From Phenylobacterium sp. RIFCSPHIGHO2_01_FULL_69_31 (lineage in GTDB: Bacteria > Pseudomonadota > Alphaproteobacteria > Caulobacterales > Caulobacteraceae), in the NCBI RefSeq assembly GCF_001824475.1, contig NZ_MHXN01000003.1, positions 7,850 through 71,849 of the forward strand: a stretch of 64,000 nt of DNA. The letters are read 5' to 3'. The notes under the pieces are model-generated. The model was not told where the DNA came from. It did no database searches and saw only the letters and a program-made list of their open reading frames with translations. Position 1 is the first letter of the stretch. The number at the start of each line of letters is the position of its first letter. Position numbers and translations under genes: made by a program. Shown piece by piece: positions 1 to 8,430 of this stretch.

Positions 1-5
1 CGCCG

Positions 6-362
6 CTAGACCGGCGAGTGCTGGTGAAAAGCCAGCTTCCAGCCGCCGTCGCGCCGGACGTAGCCCGAGCTGATCAGGGCTGAATAGGGTTCGCCGTCCG
101 CGCGGGTGACGTCCGCCCGGTAGCTGATGACCGCCACATCGTCGGTCACCTCGAGCAGCAGCCGGTTGCTCATGGTCAGGTCACGCCAGCGCGTCGGCGA
201 GGTGACGGTTTCGGCCACCTGCTGGTTGGAGAAGATTCCGTGCATCTCGCCCGCCTGCGGAAAGGCCAGCAGGCAGGACTCGTCCACGTGCTGCCGGAAG
301 TGGTCCTTGCCGGCAAGCCAGAACCCCTGCTCGACTTGGAACAGATCGTCTTTCACCGACAT
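6..362 (-). CDS. SnoaL/DUF4440-like NTF2-fold protein
   Basis: A 118-residue cytoplasmic protein with the size and pattern of a single NTF2-fold domain of the SnoaL/DUF4440 kind: an N-terminal helix (DLFQVEQGFW), then strands ending in GGWKLAFHQHSPV, the usual 'W+hsp' C-terminal strand of this fold. Such domains bind small ligands or act as isomerase-like or accessory proteins; no catalytic residue set can be assigned, so substrate is unknown. No signal peptide. It faces away from the glycosyltransferase at 653, leaving a 290-bp divergent intergenic stretch that must hold both promoters. The 3' end is six bases from the window edge, so its downstream neighbour is not visible. Fold call is fairly safe; function is not. 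Confidence 0.75.
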   Translation of the reverse strand: MSVKDDLFQVEQGFWLAGKDHFRQHVDESCLLAFPQAGEMHGIFSNQQVAETVTSPTRWRDLTMSNRLLLEVTDDVAVISYRADVTRADGEPYSALISSGYVRRDGGWKLAFHQHSPV

Positions 363-652
363 CGCTTAGCTCCTCGCTTGGCGAACGGGCCGTTCCCAGG
401 CCGGTTCCCCGCAGCAACGGTCGATGCCAACAGGAGTGAGAGTGTGCCTTGCCTCGAGCCTACGCATTGCGCGAATTCCCGCGTAGAGATGCCAGTCACA
501 ACTAGGGGTTTTTTGATCTTTGGACCTCGTTACTCATTTTGGGTCCGGACAGTGCGACGACTCACAGATTTGATAGTCATCAATGTCAGTTGTGTGAGGC
601 CGTGAGAGCTCGCCCGCCCCGCTCGCCGGGGCCCAGTTTATTTGGTTAATAC

Positions 653-2089
653 ATGAGTAAGACCGAAACCGCCGCACCGCCCACTCCGGGCGCCGCGTCG
701 ATGCTCCTTGCCTCGGAACCACCAACGGACCGTCAGGCGGCGGTACGCCGGGACGCGCCGCAGCGGACAAGGCGCGTCCACACGATTCCGATCAAGTTCA
801 CCGCCGCGCTTTCGATCGCCGTGAGCTGGACGGGCATAAGCGTGTGGCTGTCGGTCCCTTGGCTTCGCGACCTGTCGGCCGCCACCGCACCGGCCTTTGC
901 GGTCATCTCGATCGCCTTCATCGCCTACGTCCCCGGCTTCATGAATGCGTTTCTGTTCGCCACATTGGCCTTCGACCGTCGGCCGGAGCGGATCAAACCT
1001 GCCCAGTATCCCCCGGTGAGCATTCTGGTCGCCGCGTTCAACGAGGCCGGGGCGATCGCCGATACGCTCAAGAGCCTAAGGCTACAGGACTACCCTGGCG
1101 AAACTGAGATCCTGGTGCTGGACGACGGCTCGACGGACGCTACGGCGCAGATCGTCGGCGAAGCCATCGTCACCCTCGCCTTCCCCGGCCGGTGTACTGC
1201 CCGGTTGGTGCGCTACCCGCAGAACGCCGGCAAAGCGGCTGTGCTCAACCGCGGACTGGCATTGGCGAAGCACGATCTGATCGTCACCGTCGATGGCGAT
1301 TCCTGGATCCACGCCGACGGTCTGCGACACCTTGTCGAACGTCTGATGTCCGATCCGCCCGAGACGCAGGCGGTAGCCGGCGCCGTCATGGTCCGCAACT
1401 CGCGGATCAACCTGCTTACCAGGTCGCAGGAGTGGGACTACTTCCACGGCATCGCGGCCGTGAAACGCATGCAGAGCATGTTTCATGGCACGCTCGTGGC
1501 GCAAGGCGCCTTCTCGATCTATCGCCGCGCGGCCCTGGAGGCTGCCGGAGGATGGCCGCCGTGCGTCGGCGAGGACATCGTCGTCTCGTGGGGCATCCTC
1601 AAGCGTGAAGGTCGGATCGGCTACGCGGAGGACGCGCTCTGCTTCACCAACGCTCCGACAAGCCTCCGACAGTTCGCGCGGCAGCGACAGCGGTGGTCGC
1701 GCGGCTTGATGGAGGCGTTCAAGGCTCACAAGGAGCTGTTGTTCCGGCGGCATCTGCGCACCGTGTTCATATGGTGGAACCTGTGCTTCCCGCCGATGGA
1801 CGTGGTCTACACCTTCGTGTTCATCCCAGGTCTCATCCTCGCCGTCTTCGGACAATTCTACATTGTCGGACCGGCAACCCTGGCCATCCTGCCGCTCGCC
1901 GCAGCCTGGAACCTATTCATCTTTCGCATCCAGCGGCGGACCTTCGCGCATGAGCACCTGGTCGTCCGGCGCAACGTCGGTGGGTTCCTGTTCTACGCCT
2001 TCGCCTACAATCTTCTCGTCCAACCGGTGTCGGTCCTCGGCTATGCGTCGGAGGTCATGGGGCTCCGCAAGACATGGGGCACCAAATGA
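653..2089 (+). CDS. Membrane glycosyltransferase family 2 (PgaC/IcaA-like)
   Basis: A 478-residue processive-type GT2 enzyme, expected in the inner membrane with its catalytic domain in the cytoplasm. Two membrane segments (about residues 46-70 and 80-108) precede the catalytic domain. Visible motifs: DDGSTD starting at residue 157, the DGD metal/UDP site at 214-216, GED at 306-308 and QRQRW at 344-348, i.e. the D, DxD, ED, QxxRW set of cellulose/chitin/poly-GlcNAc synthases. Two to three more membrane segments follow (about 365-425). The product is probably a polysaccharide, perhaps poly-beta-1,6-GlcNAc, but no deacetylase or PilZ partner is visible. The stop overlaps the ATG of the outer-membrane barrel gene downstream, so the two are translated together. 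The start lacks a clear ribosome site; an ATG 16 codons in is possible. Confidence 0.85.
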   Translation: MSKTETAAPPTPGAASMLLASEPPTDRQAAVRRDAPQRTRRVHTIPIKFTAALSIAVSWTGISVWLSVPWLRDLSAATAPAFAVISIAFIAYVPGFMNAFLFATLAFDRRPERIKPAQYPPVSILVAAFNEAGAIADTLKSLRLQDYPGETEILVLDDGSTDATAQIVGEAIVTLAFPGRCTARLVRYPQNAGKAAVLNRGLALAKHDLIVTVDGDSWIHADGLRHLVERLMSDPPETQAVAGAVMVRNSRINLLTRSQEWDYFHGIAAVKRMQSMFHGTLVAQGAFSIYRRAALEAAGGWPPCVGEDIVVSWGILKREGRIGYAEDALCFTNAPTSLRQFARQRQRWSRGLMEAFKAHKELLFRRHLRTVFIWWNLCFPPMDVVYTFVFIPGLILAVFGQFYIVGPATLAILPLAAAWNLFIFRIQRRTFAHEHLVVRRNVGGFLFYAFAYNLLVQPVSVLGYASEVMGLRKTWGTK

Positions 2090-2994
2090 TCCGTCCAGCC
2101 CTCGGCCTGGCTGCCAGCCTTGTGTTGTGTGCCCAGGCGGCGGCCGAAGGACCGTCGCCGTCCCCGTCCATGGGCGTCGATGTCTTCGCGTCGTCGGACG
2201 CCGAGGACACGGAAGTTCGCAAGCTCGGCGTGAGTGTCGACTGGCGGAACTTCGGCCCAGATGATCTCTCGGGCTTGCGACTCGAGAAGGCGACCTTCAA
2301 GCCTCTGGGCGAGGATGCGCAGACGGACTGGCGAATCTACTATCGGTTCGGCGAGGCTGCTGCCGGCTGGACCTGGAACGGGCAGGTCGGCACGGACGGC
2401 GCGGAGCCTCTGGGCGCCCTTACCGTCCACAACGAGGGCCGCTTCCGCCAAGAGTATTTCCTAGAGCGGGAGATCATCGAGACACCTCAGGGCCTCGAAC
2501 GCGGCGTCTACTACACCTTCGTCGGCGGAGCGTTCGATGTTCCGCTGGGCGCGCGCGACAGCGCTAGCGTCGTTGTGGCAGCGCAGGAGTTCACCGGAAG
2601 AAACCTCCGAACCCACTTACGCCTGAACTACGTGCGATCGCTTCGTCCCGAGTGGGGGCTCACCGCGCAGCTTCGCGCTCGCTACTTCCACAGTTCGCAC
2701 CCTGGCGAATTCGACTATTTCTCGCCGCGCAACTTCGTGCAGGTCACCCCGACACTGCAGCTCCGCCGTCGCACAGGCGGATGGCGCTACGTGGTGGCCG
2801 CCGGACTGGGCGCCCAGCGTCAGACCGCTGGAAAGTGGCGTCCGGCGCGTTCGCTCAGCGCTCAGGTCTCGAGCCCCCCCGCCAAGGCGGGATGGAGCGT
2901 GGAGGGGGCCGTCGCCTACAGCAATACGCCGGTCGGCGCAGGCGCCACCTACGACTATCGACAGATCACGCTGGGCGTGCGGCGCGCCTTTTAG
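2086..2994 (+). CDS. Outer-membrane beta-barrel protein coupled to the glycosyltransferase (YaiO-like)
   Basis: About 302 residues. I start at the ATG at 2086 because it overlaps the glycosyltransferase stop as ATGA and gives a clean signal peptide (MIRPALGLAASLVLCAQAAA); an ATG at 2074 in the same frame adds four residues before it. The mature part is rich in alternating aromatic/polar strands (RIYYRFGEA, GVYYTFVGGAFDV, LRLNYVRSL) and ends in a strand with terminal Phe (TLGVRRAF), the signature of a BAM-assembled outer-membrane barrel. Barrels of the YaiO type often sit beside GT2 polysaccharide synthases; there is no TPR region here. Inference: it assists export or surface display of the polysaccharide made by the upstream enzyme. 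Barrel call is firm, family name less so. Confidence 0.7.
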   Translation: MIRPALGLAASLVLCAQAAAEGPSPSPSMGVDVFASSDAEDTEVRKLGVSVDWRNFGPDDLSGLRLEKATFKPLGEDAQTDWRIYYRFGEAAAGWTWNGQVGTDGAEPLGALTVHNEGRFRQEYFLEREIIETPQGLERGVYYTFVGGAFDVPLGARDSASVVVAAQEFTGRNLRTHLRLNYVRSLRPEWGLTAQLRARYFHSSHPGEFDYFSPRNFVQVTPTLQLRRRTGGWRYVVAAGLGAQRQTAGKWRPARSLSAQVSSPPAKAGWSVEGAVAYSNTPVGAGATYDYRQITLGVRRAF

Positions 2995-3007
2995 GCGCCG
3001 TTGCCCC

Positions 3008-4663
3008 CTATGCCGCCCGCTGGTTGTCTCCGTAGACCGGCGCGTCGTCCGGCGGCAGGAAGGCCTTGCCGCGGATGGCGTCGGAGATCTTTTCGGCGAT
3101 CATGATGGTGGGGGCGTTGGTGTTGCCGCCCACCAGGGTCGGCATGACCGAGGCGTCGACCACGCGAAGCCCCTGCAGCCCCTGCACGCGGCAGTCGCCG
3201 TCGACCACGGCCATGGCGTCGCCGGGCGCGCCCATGCGGCAGGTGCCGACCGGGTGGTAGATGGTCTCGGCGCTCTTGCGGATCCAGGCGTCGATCTCGG
3301 CGTCCGTCTGGACCGCTGGGCCGGGGGCGTATTCGGCGCAGATGTAGGGCTTCAGCGCCGGCTGCTTGGCCACCTCGCGCATCATCTTCACACCCTCGCG
3401 CAGCGCGCGGCGGTCTTCTTCGGTGGCGAGGTAGTTGGCGAAGATGGCCGGGTCGTCCATCGGGTCGGCGGACTTCAGGCCGACGCGGCCGCGGCTCTCG
3501 GGTCTCAACTGACAAACGTGGAAGGTGAAGCCGTCCTTGGCCACCTGCACCTTGCCGTGGTCCTGCATGATGGCGAGCACGGTGTGGATCTGCAGGTCCG
3601 GCCGGTCTAGGTCGGGCCGCGAACGCAGGAAGGCCCCGGACTCGAGGAACTGCGAGCGACCGACCCCCTTCTTGAACAGCATGTAGGAGAGGCCGACGCT
3701 CAGGGTTTTGATCAGGCCCTTGCGCAGGGAATAGAGGGTGATCGGCTGGGGGCACTCCCACGACAGGCAGACGTCCAGGTGGTCCTGCAGGTTGGCGCCG
3801 ACGCCCTTCAGCTCATGCACCACCGGGATGCCGTGCTTGGTCAGCTCGTCCGGATCGCCGATGCCCGAAAGCTGGAGGATGTGCGGCGACTGGACCGCGC
3901 CAGCCGACAAGATCACCTCGGCGTTGGCATGGATCACGCGGCGGCCGCCCTTGGCCTCCTGGATCTCCACGCCCGTGGCGCGGCCGTTCTCGATGACGAT
4001 CTTCGTGGTGCGGGCGCCGGTGAGCGCGGTGAGATTGGGCCGCCCCAGCGCCGGGTGCAGGTAGCCGCGCGCGGCGCTCCACCGTTCGCCGTCATGGATG
4101 GTGAGCTGGTAGGGGCCCCAGCCTTCCTGCTGGAAGCCGTTGAAGTCGCTGGTCAGCGGATAGCCGGCCTGGCCGCCGGCCTCGATGGTCGCCTTGTAGA
4201 TCGGGTTGGGGGACGAGGCCTTGGAGACCTTCAGCGGCCCGTCGCCGCCGTGCCAGGGATCGCCGCCGCCCTCGAGGCTTTCGGAGCGCTTGAAGTACGG
4301 CAGCACGTCCGCATAGCCCCAGCCGCCGAGGCCCATCTGGCGCCACTGATCGTAGTCGCGGGCGTGGCCGCGGATGTAGATCATGCCGTTGATCGACGAG
4401 GAGCCGCCCCAGCCCTTGCCGCGGGGCCACCACAGCTTGCGGTCGTTCAGGTTCGGCTCGGCCTCGGTCCAGAAGCCCCAGTTGTAGGCGCCCTGCTTCT
4501 GGATCAGCGTGCCGACCCCGGCCGGCATCTTGACCATCAGCGAGCCGTCCTTGCCGCCGGCCTCCAGCAGCAGGACCGTTTTGGTCCCGTCCTCGGTCAG
4601 GCGGTTGGCCAGCACGCAGCCGGCCGAGCCGGCGCCGATGATGATGTAATCGTAGCGGTCCAA
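3008..4663 (-). CDS. GMC-family FAD oxidoreductase (choline/alcohol dehydrogenase-like)
   Basis: A flavoprotein of about 551 residues, normal for the GMC family, which oxidises alcohols, choline, glucose or polyethylene glycol. The N-terminus carries the FAD dinucleotide site (IIIGAGSAGCVLANRL); the second GMC signature is in GAVQSPHILQLSGIG, and the catalytic His lies in YHPVGTCRMG near residue 470 with its partner Asn in GNTNAPT near 512. I use the TTG at 4663, seven bases after a strong GGGGAGG ribosome site; the longer frame to an ATG at 4729 adds a sequence unlike the family. No signal peptide, so cytoplasmic. Convergent with the barrel gene, 13 bp apart. The substrate cannot be read from sequence. 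Confidence 0.88.
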   Translation of the reverse strand: MDRYDYIIIGAGSAGCVLANRLTEDGTKTVLLLEAGGKDGSLMVKMPAGVGTLIQKQGAYNWGFWTEAEPNLNDRKLWWPRGKGWGGSSSINGMIYIRGHARDYDQWRQMGLGGWGYADVLPYFKRSESLEGGGDPWHGGDGPLKVSKASSPNPIYKATIEAGGQAGYPLTSDFNGFQQEGWGPYQLTIHDGERWSAARGYLHPALGRPNLTALTGARTTKIVIENGRATGVEIQEAKGGRRVIHANAEVILSAGAVQSPHILQLSGIGDPDELTKHGIPVVHELKGVGANLQDHLDVCLSWECPQPITLYSLRKGLIKTLSVGLSYMLFKKGVGRSQFLESGAFLRSRPDLDRPDLQIHTVLAIMQDHGKVQVAKDGFTFHVCQLRPESRGRVGLKSADPMDDPAIFANYLATEEDRRALREGVKMMREVAKQPALKPYICAEYAPGPAVQTDAEIDAWIRKSAETIYHPVGTCRMGAPGDAMAVVDGDCRVQGLQGLRVVDASVMPTLVGGNTNAPTIMIAEKISDAIRGKAFLPPDDAPVYGDNQRAA

Positions 4664-4776
4664 CAGCCGCCCTCCCCCTGAACCGTGTTTAGTTGGCGGC
4701 ACCGTGGCAAAGGCCGCGGGGGGACACAAGGTGGCCCGCGCAAAAAGATGACGCAGGCGTCACCATTGCCGCGACT

Positions 4777-5856
4777 TCAGGCCATGTTGAGCCAGAGGAT
4801 GGCCAGGAGGAAGAACGACAGCGCGATCGAGCAGAAGATCAGCAGGAAGGTGGTGCGCCAGAGGGCGGAGAAGCCGCTGAGGCCGTAGGCGCCCTTCAGC
4901 TGGTAGAACATGTGCGCCGGGATGATGAACGGGGTCACGCCATAGGCGATTGCCGCCGTCAGGCCGCCGATGCGGCCGGCGATCGCCACCAGCATGATCA
5001 GCAGCGACATGAAGGTCAGCGAATAGAGAACGAAGACCCCGTGGTCGTAGAGCGTGAAACCCCGCTTCCACAGGAACAGCAGGGCCACGAACGGGATCGA
5101 GATCGGGATCAGCAGGAACGAGAATTTGTAGAAGGTCTGCTGCAGCTTGTAGAGCGCCAGCTCGGGGTTCTCGAACTTGTGCTGCAGCTTCTCGTCCAGC
5201 TTCTTGCTGCCGGTGGAAAAACCCAGCTGGCCGGAGGCCGCGTCCTTGCTGAGCTCCTCCTGCCAGCCGTCGACTTCGGCGGCCTTGGGGGTGTTGCCGA
5301 TCCGGGACCTTGCCGCGTCGACGTTCGCCTGGGCGAGCGTCACGGCCGCCTCGGCTGCGGCGCGAGCCTCCGGTGGCGCCTCTTTCAGCGCGGCGCGGGC
5401 CTCGGCGAGCTCGCTGTTCCTGCGCGCGAGGTCGGCGGTAGCCACCGCCTGTCGGCCCACCGTGCTCCCCTCCTCCGGCTTAGGCGCATAGCTCAGCAGC
5501 ATGAACATGACGAAGATCGTGAACAGGAAGACCGCCAGCGGCGAGACGTAGCGGGTCCGCTTGCCTTCGCACCATCCGCGGGTCAGCCGGCCGGGGCGGA
5601 ACACCAGCAGCGGCAAGGTGCGCCAGGTGCGGCTGTCGAAGTGCATCACCCCGTGCAGCAGCTCCTCGCCCAGGTGCAGCAGCGTCCGGTGGACGTGAGC
5701 GGCGTTGCCGCAGTTGTGGCAGAACTTTCCGACCGTGACCGTGCCGCAGTCGGCGCAGGCATTGTGAGGCTCCCCGGCCCTGCCGGTCGGCTTCTCGAAC
5801 GCGCCGGCGATCAGCCCGCCGGTCGCCGCGCCGCCCACCGCCTCCAGATCCACCAT
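4777..5856 (-). CDS. DUF3667 zinc-ribbon membrane protein
   Basis: A 359-residue protein with a short N-terminal zinc ribbon (CADCGTVTVGKFCHNCGN, four Cys near residues 35-52), then the DUF3667-type block (LGEELLHGVMHFDSRTWRTL, about 65-85) and RYVSPLAVFLFTIFVMFMLL, a first membrane helix. A long soluble, Ala/Glu-rich and probably coiled-coil stretch (about 140-215) separates it from three or four C-terminal membrane helices (about 235-358). The family is common in Caulobacterales, Sphingomonadales and Bacteroidetes, and its role is unknown. It stands alone between a GMC oxidoreductase and an enoyl-CoA hydratase with gaps of more than 90 bp on each side. Family call is good; no function is proposed. 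Confidence 0.8.
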   Translation of the reverse strand: MVDLEAVGGAATGGLIAGAFEKPTGRAGEPHNACADCGTVTVGKFCHNCGNAAHVHRTLLHLGEELLHGVMHFDSRTWRTLPLLVFRPGRLTRGWCEGKRTRYVSPLAVFLFTIFVMFMLLSYAPKPEEGSTVGRQAVATADLARRNSELAEARAALKEAPPEARAAAEAAVTLAQANVDAARSRIGNTPKAAEVDGWQEELSKDAASGQLGFSTGSKKLDEKLQHKFENPELALYKLQQTFYKFSFLLIPISIPFVALLFLWKRGFTLYDHGVFVLYSLTFMSLLIMLVAIAGRIGGLTAAIAYGVTPFIIPAHMFYQLKGAYGLSGFSALWRTTFLLIFCSIALSFFLLAILWLNMA

Positions 5857-5949
5857 GATACGCCCCCGTTACCCGCGCGGAATGTGACGGGATTGCCGGG
5901 GAGCGGCAATATTGCGGGGCGATAAGAGACAGCCGTTGAGTCTAGCCGC

Positions 5950-6732
5950 CTACCGCCCCTTCCACTGCGGCGGGCGCTTCTGGGCGAACGCCAGCGGGCC
6001 CTCCTTGAAGTCCTCCGATGTGTAGAGCGCCGCCACGGCCGGGTACTTGTTCTGGCCCTTCAGCGCCGCCTCCAGGCTGGGCTCGTCCAGGCCTTGGTAG
6101 ACCGCCTGCTTCGAGGCGCGGATCGACATCGGGCCGAGCTCGCAGATCGACTTGGCGAGTTCCCGGGCGGTGCGCATCAGGTCCTGCGGCGCGGTCACCT
6201 CGTGCACGAACCCCAGCTCCTTGCCCTCGGCGGCCGACACGCGGCGGGCGGTCAGGATCATGCCCATGGCCCGCTTGGTCCCGATCGCCCGCGGCAGGCG
6301 GTGCAGCCCCCCGGCCAGGGCGGCCAGGCCCACCCGCGGCTCCGGCAGGGCGAAGACGGCGGCCTCCGAGGCCACGATGATGTCGCAGGCCAGGGCGATC
6401 TCGAATCCGCCGCCCATGGCCACGCCGTTGACGGCCGCGATCAAAGGCTTGGTCAGGTCGAAGCGGGAGGTCAGGCCCGCAAACCCCGACGGCGGGCTCT
6501 TCAGCGCCCCGCCGCCGGCCTGGTATTTCAGGTCGTTGCCGGCCGAGAACGCGCGGTCGCCCGCGCCGGTGACGATGCCCACCCATTGGTCGGGATCGGC
6601 CGCGAAGGCGTCCAGCGCCTCGTGCATCTCGAAGTGCGCCGGCGAGTGCATGGCGTTCATGACGTCGGGCCGGTTCAGGGTGAAGATCGTCACCGGACCT
6701 TCGCGGTCGACCTTGATGAATTCGTACGCCAT
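5950..6732 (-). CDS. Enoyl-CoA hydratase/isomerase family protein
   Basis: A 260-residue crotonase-fold protein. Visible family blocks are FTLNRPDVMNAM (N-terminal), GDRAFSAGNDLK for the first oxyanion-hole half, and AAVNGVAMGGGFEIALACDI for the second. The position usually holding the first catalytic Glu reads PEPRVGLAALAGGLHRLPR, so the glutamate of PEPRVG is present, which fits hydratase chemistry on a 2-enoyl-CoA. The start at 6732 has a GGAGGA ribosome site just upstream; the frame remains open far beyond it but only as antisense shadow over the next gene. It follows the gamma-carbonic anhydrase with a 47-bp gap on the same strand, so co-transcription is possible. Substrate chain length cannot be inferred. 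Confidence 0.9.
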   Translation of the reverse strand: MAYEFIKVDREGPVTIFTLNRPDVMNAMHSPAHFEMHEALDAFAADPDQWVGIVTGAGDRAFSAGNDLKYQAGGGALKSPPSGFAGLTSRFDLTKPLIAAVNGVAMGGGFEIALACDIIVASEAAVFALPEPRVGLAALAGGLHRLPRAIGTKRAMGMILTARRVSAAEGKELGFVHEVTAPQDLMRTARELAKSICELGPMSIRASKQAVYQGLDEPSLEAALKGQNKYPAVAALYTSEDFKEGPLAFAQKRPPQWKGR

Positions 6733-6779
6733 GGCGTCCTCCCGTTTGCGCGGACCGTCGGAGGGCGACGCTAGGGACG

Positions 6780-7310
6780 TCAAGAGACCAGCGACAGCTC
6801 GCGCTTGTAGCGCTTCCAGTTCTCCACGTAGTGCGCGGCGCCCAGGGCCACGCGGGCGGCCTGCTCGGGGCTGAGCTCTCGGATCACCTTGCCCGGCGCG
6901 CCCATGACGAGGGAGTTGTCCGGGATTTCCTTGCCCTCGGTGATCAGGCAGTTGGCGCCGATCAGGCAGTTCTTCCCGATCTTCGCGCCGTTCAGGACGA
7001 TGGAGCCGATGCCCACCAGGCTGCCGTCGCCGATGGTGCAGCCGTGGAGCATGACGAGGTGGCCGACGGTGACGTTGGCGCCGAGCGTCAGGGGCGATCC
7101 GTGGTCGGTGTGCAGGACGCTGCCGTCCTGAACGTTCGAGCCTTCGCCGATGACGATCGGGTCGTTGTCGCCGCGCAGGGTGGCGCCCCACCAGACCGAG
7201 GCGTTCTTCTTGAGAATCACGTTGCCCATAACGGCGGCGGTCGGCGCGATCCAGTATTCGTCATCGTTTGGTAGCTCAGGTGTCACATTGCCCAAGTTGT
7301 AGACACTCAA
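6780..7310 (-). CDS. Gamma-carbonic anhydrase-like hexapeptide-repeat protein
   Basis: A 176-residue left-handed beta-helix protein with hexapeptide repeats (for example [32 protein letters not shown]) and a C-terminal helix. Four histidines, His67, His70, His84 and His89 (HTDH and GHLVMLH), contain the three trimer-interface ligands that hold Zn or Fe in gamma-class carbonic anhydrases, and Arg46-Asp48 (LRGDND) matches the conserved loop. These proteins are trimeric, cytoplasmic, and may interconvert CO2 and bicarbonate or act as YrdA/PaaY-type thioesterases. The gene heads a possible two-gene unit with the enoyl-CoA hydratase. Its upstream side faces the phoH leader region. The fold is certain, the reaction is likely but not proven. 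Confidence 0.88.
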   Translation of the reverse strand: MSVYNLGNVTPELPNDDEYWIAPTAAVMGNVILKKNASVWWGATLRGDNDPIVIGEGSNVQDGSVLHTDHGSPLTLGANVTVGHLVMLHGCTIGDGSLVGIGSIVLNGAKIGKNCLIGANCLITEGKEIPDNSLVMGAPGKVIRELSPEQAARVALGAAHYVENWKRYKRELSLVS

Positions 7311-7349
7311 TGCCGCACCTCATTTCTTGGCCCGTGGGGCTGTTTAACG

Positions 7350-7371
7350 GATCCTAAAGGACGTTAGGATC
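7350..7371. promoter_or_regulatory. Perfect 8-bp inverted repeat between the carbonic anhydrase and phoH leader
   Basis: GATCCTAA at 7350-7357 is mirrored exactly by TTAGGATC at 7364-7371 with a six-base spacer. It sits 40 bp upstream of the carbonic anhydrase start and just before the structured phoH leader, so it could be an operator for either direction or a 5' hairpin of the leader transcript. No cognate regulator is adjacent. Confidence 0.45.
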
Positions 7372-7379
7372 ATTCTAGT

Positions 7380-7613
7380 GATGCGATTCGAAGGGGCGAA
7401 AGCCCCCGAGAGATCGCCGCGGAGGTTTCCGCCTTCGTGTTCTCGCGCTGGACGGGGTGGATGGCGCTGAGTCTGTTGTTCCATCGGGCCGTTTCGCCCG
7501 GACCCGCAGATGGCGAAGGACCTCCGGGATCCTTTCGCGCCCGGCCTGCACGCCGCCGCATCCTACGTTTCCAATCATTCGAAGGGCGCTCCCATGTGGG
7601 ACGCCCTTTTTTC
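7380..7613 (+). ncRNA. Candidate structured leader or small RNA upstream of phoH
   Basis: The 323-bp gap before phoH holds no convincing gene but is full of short perfect hairpins on the plus strand: GGGGC-GAAA-GCCCC with a GNRA loop (about 7394-7407), GCGGA/TCCGC (about 7419-7432), GGGC/GCCC (about 7484-7498), and a possible closing pair GATGCG (7380-7385) with CGCATC (7557-7562). It ends in a textbook intrinsic terminator (7582-7613). Either an independent small RNA ends there, or this is an attenuator leader of phoH whose terminator lies directly before the phoH ribosome site. I do not recognise it as 6S, tmRNA, SRP RNA or a named riboswitch. The extent is approximate and the call is structural only. 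Confidence 0.35.
7582..7613 (+). terminator. Intrinsic terminator just before phoH
   Basis: AAGGGCG-C-TCCCA pairs with TGGGA-CGCCCTT around a two-base loop and is followed by a run of six T on the plus strand. It ends only nine bases before the GAGGAGG ribosome site of phoH (7622-7628), which is too close to be the end of an unrelated distant transcript by chance alone and suggests attenuation or a short upstream RNA. Confidence 0.8.
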
Positions 7614-7633
7614 TTGCCCCCTGAGGAGGCCTT

Positions 7634-8398
7634 ATGAGCAAGCGGGCTCTGAAGCGACAAGTGCGCGAAGGCGCGTTCGACGCCGGTCAATTCCAGGGGG
7701 ACGATAAAATCCGCAGGCTTCCGGTCGACAGGGGCTGGTCGCCGTTGCAGCACCACAACGACGACCGCGAGCAGGCCTATCTGAAGACCATCAAGGCCAA
7801 GTCGCCGGGCCAGCAGGAACTGATCGACGCCATCGACGCCAAGAACCTGGTCCTGGCCCTGGGCCCGGCCGGCACCGGCAAGACCTACCTCGCCATCGCC
7901 AAGGCCGTGGAAGCCCTGGAAGCGGGCCGCGTCGGCCGCATCGTGCTGTCCCGCCCGGCGGTCGAGGCCGGGGAGTCCATCGGCTTCCTGCCCGGCGACG
8001 CCGAGGACAAGCTCGCCCCCTACCTGCGGCCGCTCTACGACGCCCTGTCCGACCGGCTCTCCATGAAGCGGGTCCGGGCGCTGATGAGCGAAGGCGCCAT
8101 CGAGATCGCGCCCGTGGGCTTCATGCGCGGGCGGACGCTGAACAACGCCTTCGTGGTAATCGACGAGGCGCAGAACTGCACCTACACCCAGCTCAAGATG
8201 CTGCTGACCCGCCTGGGCTGGCACTCGACCATGGTGGTCACGGGCGACCCCGATCAGTCGGACCTGCTGCCGGAGTTCTCGGGCCTCGGGCCTGTGGCCC
8301 GCAAGCTGGAAGAGGTCGGCAACATCTCGGTGGTGCGCCTGCACGACCGCGACATCGTTCGCCACCCCCTCGTGGCCGAGATGCTGGGCGTCCTCTAG
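7634..8398 (+). CDS. phoH: PhoH-family ATPase
   Basis: A 254-residue single-domain PhoH protein, cytoplasmic. The P-loop GPAGTGKT is at residues 77-84, and the Walker B block is FVVIDEAQN (about 173-181), followed by the sensor region VVTGDPDQSDLL; SPGQQELIDAI just before the P-loop is the typical PhoH lead-in. PhoH proteins are RNA-associated ATPases or helicase-like nucleases; the long form linked to YbeZ/YbeY has an extra N-terminal KH-like region, which is missing here, so this is the short stand-alone form. A strong GAGGAGG site at 7622-7628 sets the start. Expression is probably gated by the leader and terminator immediately upstream. Convergent with the GST gene, sharing a hairpin terminator. 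Confidence 0.9.
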   Translation: MSKRALKRQVREGAFDAGQFQGDDKIRRLPVDRGWSPLQHHNDDREQAYLKTIKAKSPGQQELIDAIDAKNLVLALGPAGTGKTYLAIAKAVEALEAGRVGRIVLSRPAVEAGESIGFLPGDAEDKLAPYLRPLYDALSDRLSMKRVRALMSEGAIEIAPVGFMRGRTLNNAFVVIDEAQNCTYTQLKMLLTRLGWHSTMVVTGDPDQSDLLPEFSGLGPVARKLEEVGNISVVRLHDRDIVRHPLVAEMLGVL

Positions 8399-8406
8399 GC
8401 CCGGAG

Positions 8407-8430
8407 ACCAGGCGGCTCAGGCCGCCTGGT
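8407..8430. terminator. Bidirectional hairpin between phoH and the GST gene
   Basis: A perfect 10-bp stem (8407-8416 with 8421-8430) and a four-base loop. The GST stop codon lies in the loop and phoH ends eight bases before, so one hairpin can stop both convergent transcripts, though neither side has a long T run. Confidence 0.6.

Noticed and set aside
2980..3000. CGGCGC/GCGCCG hairpin between the barrel and GMC genes as terminator
   Set aside because: Short stem that overlaps the barrel stop and lacks a T run; not strong enough to list as a feature.
7380..7562. 6S RNA as identity of the phoH leader
   Set aside because: Length is about right, but the closing helix is only six base pairs, there is no clear open central bubble, and the usual neighbour genes are missing.
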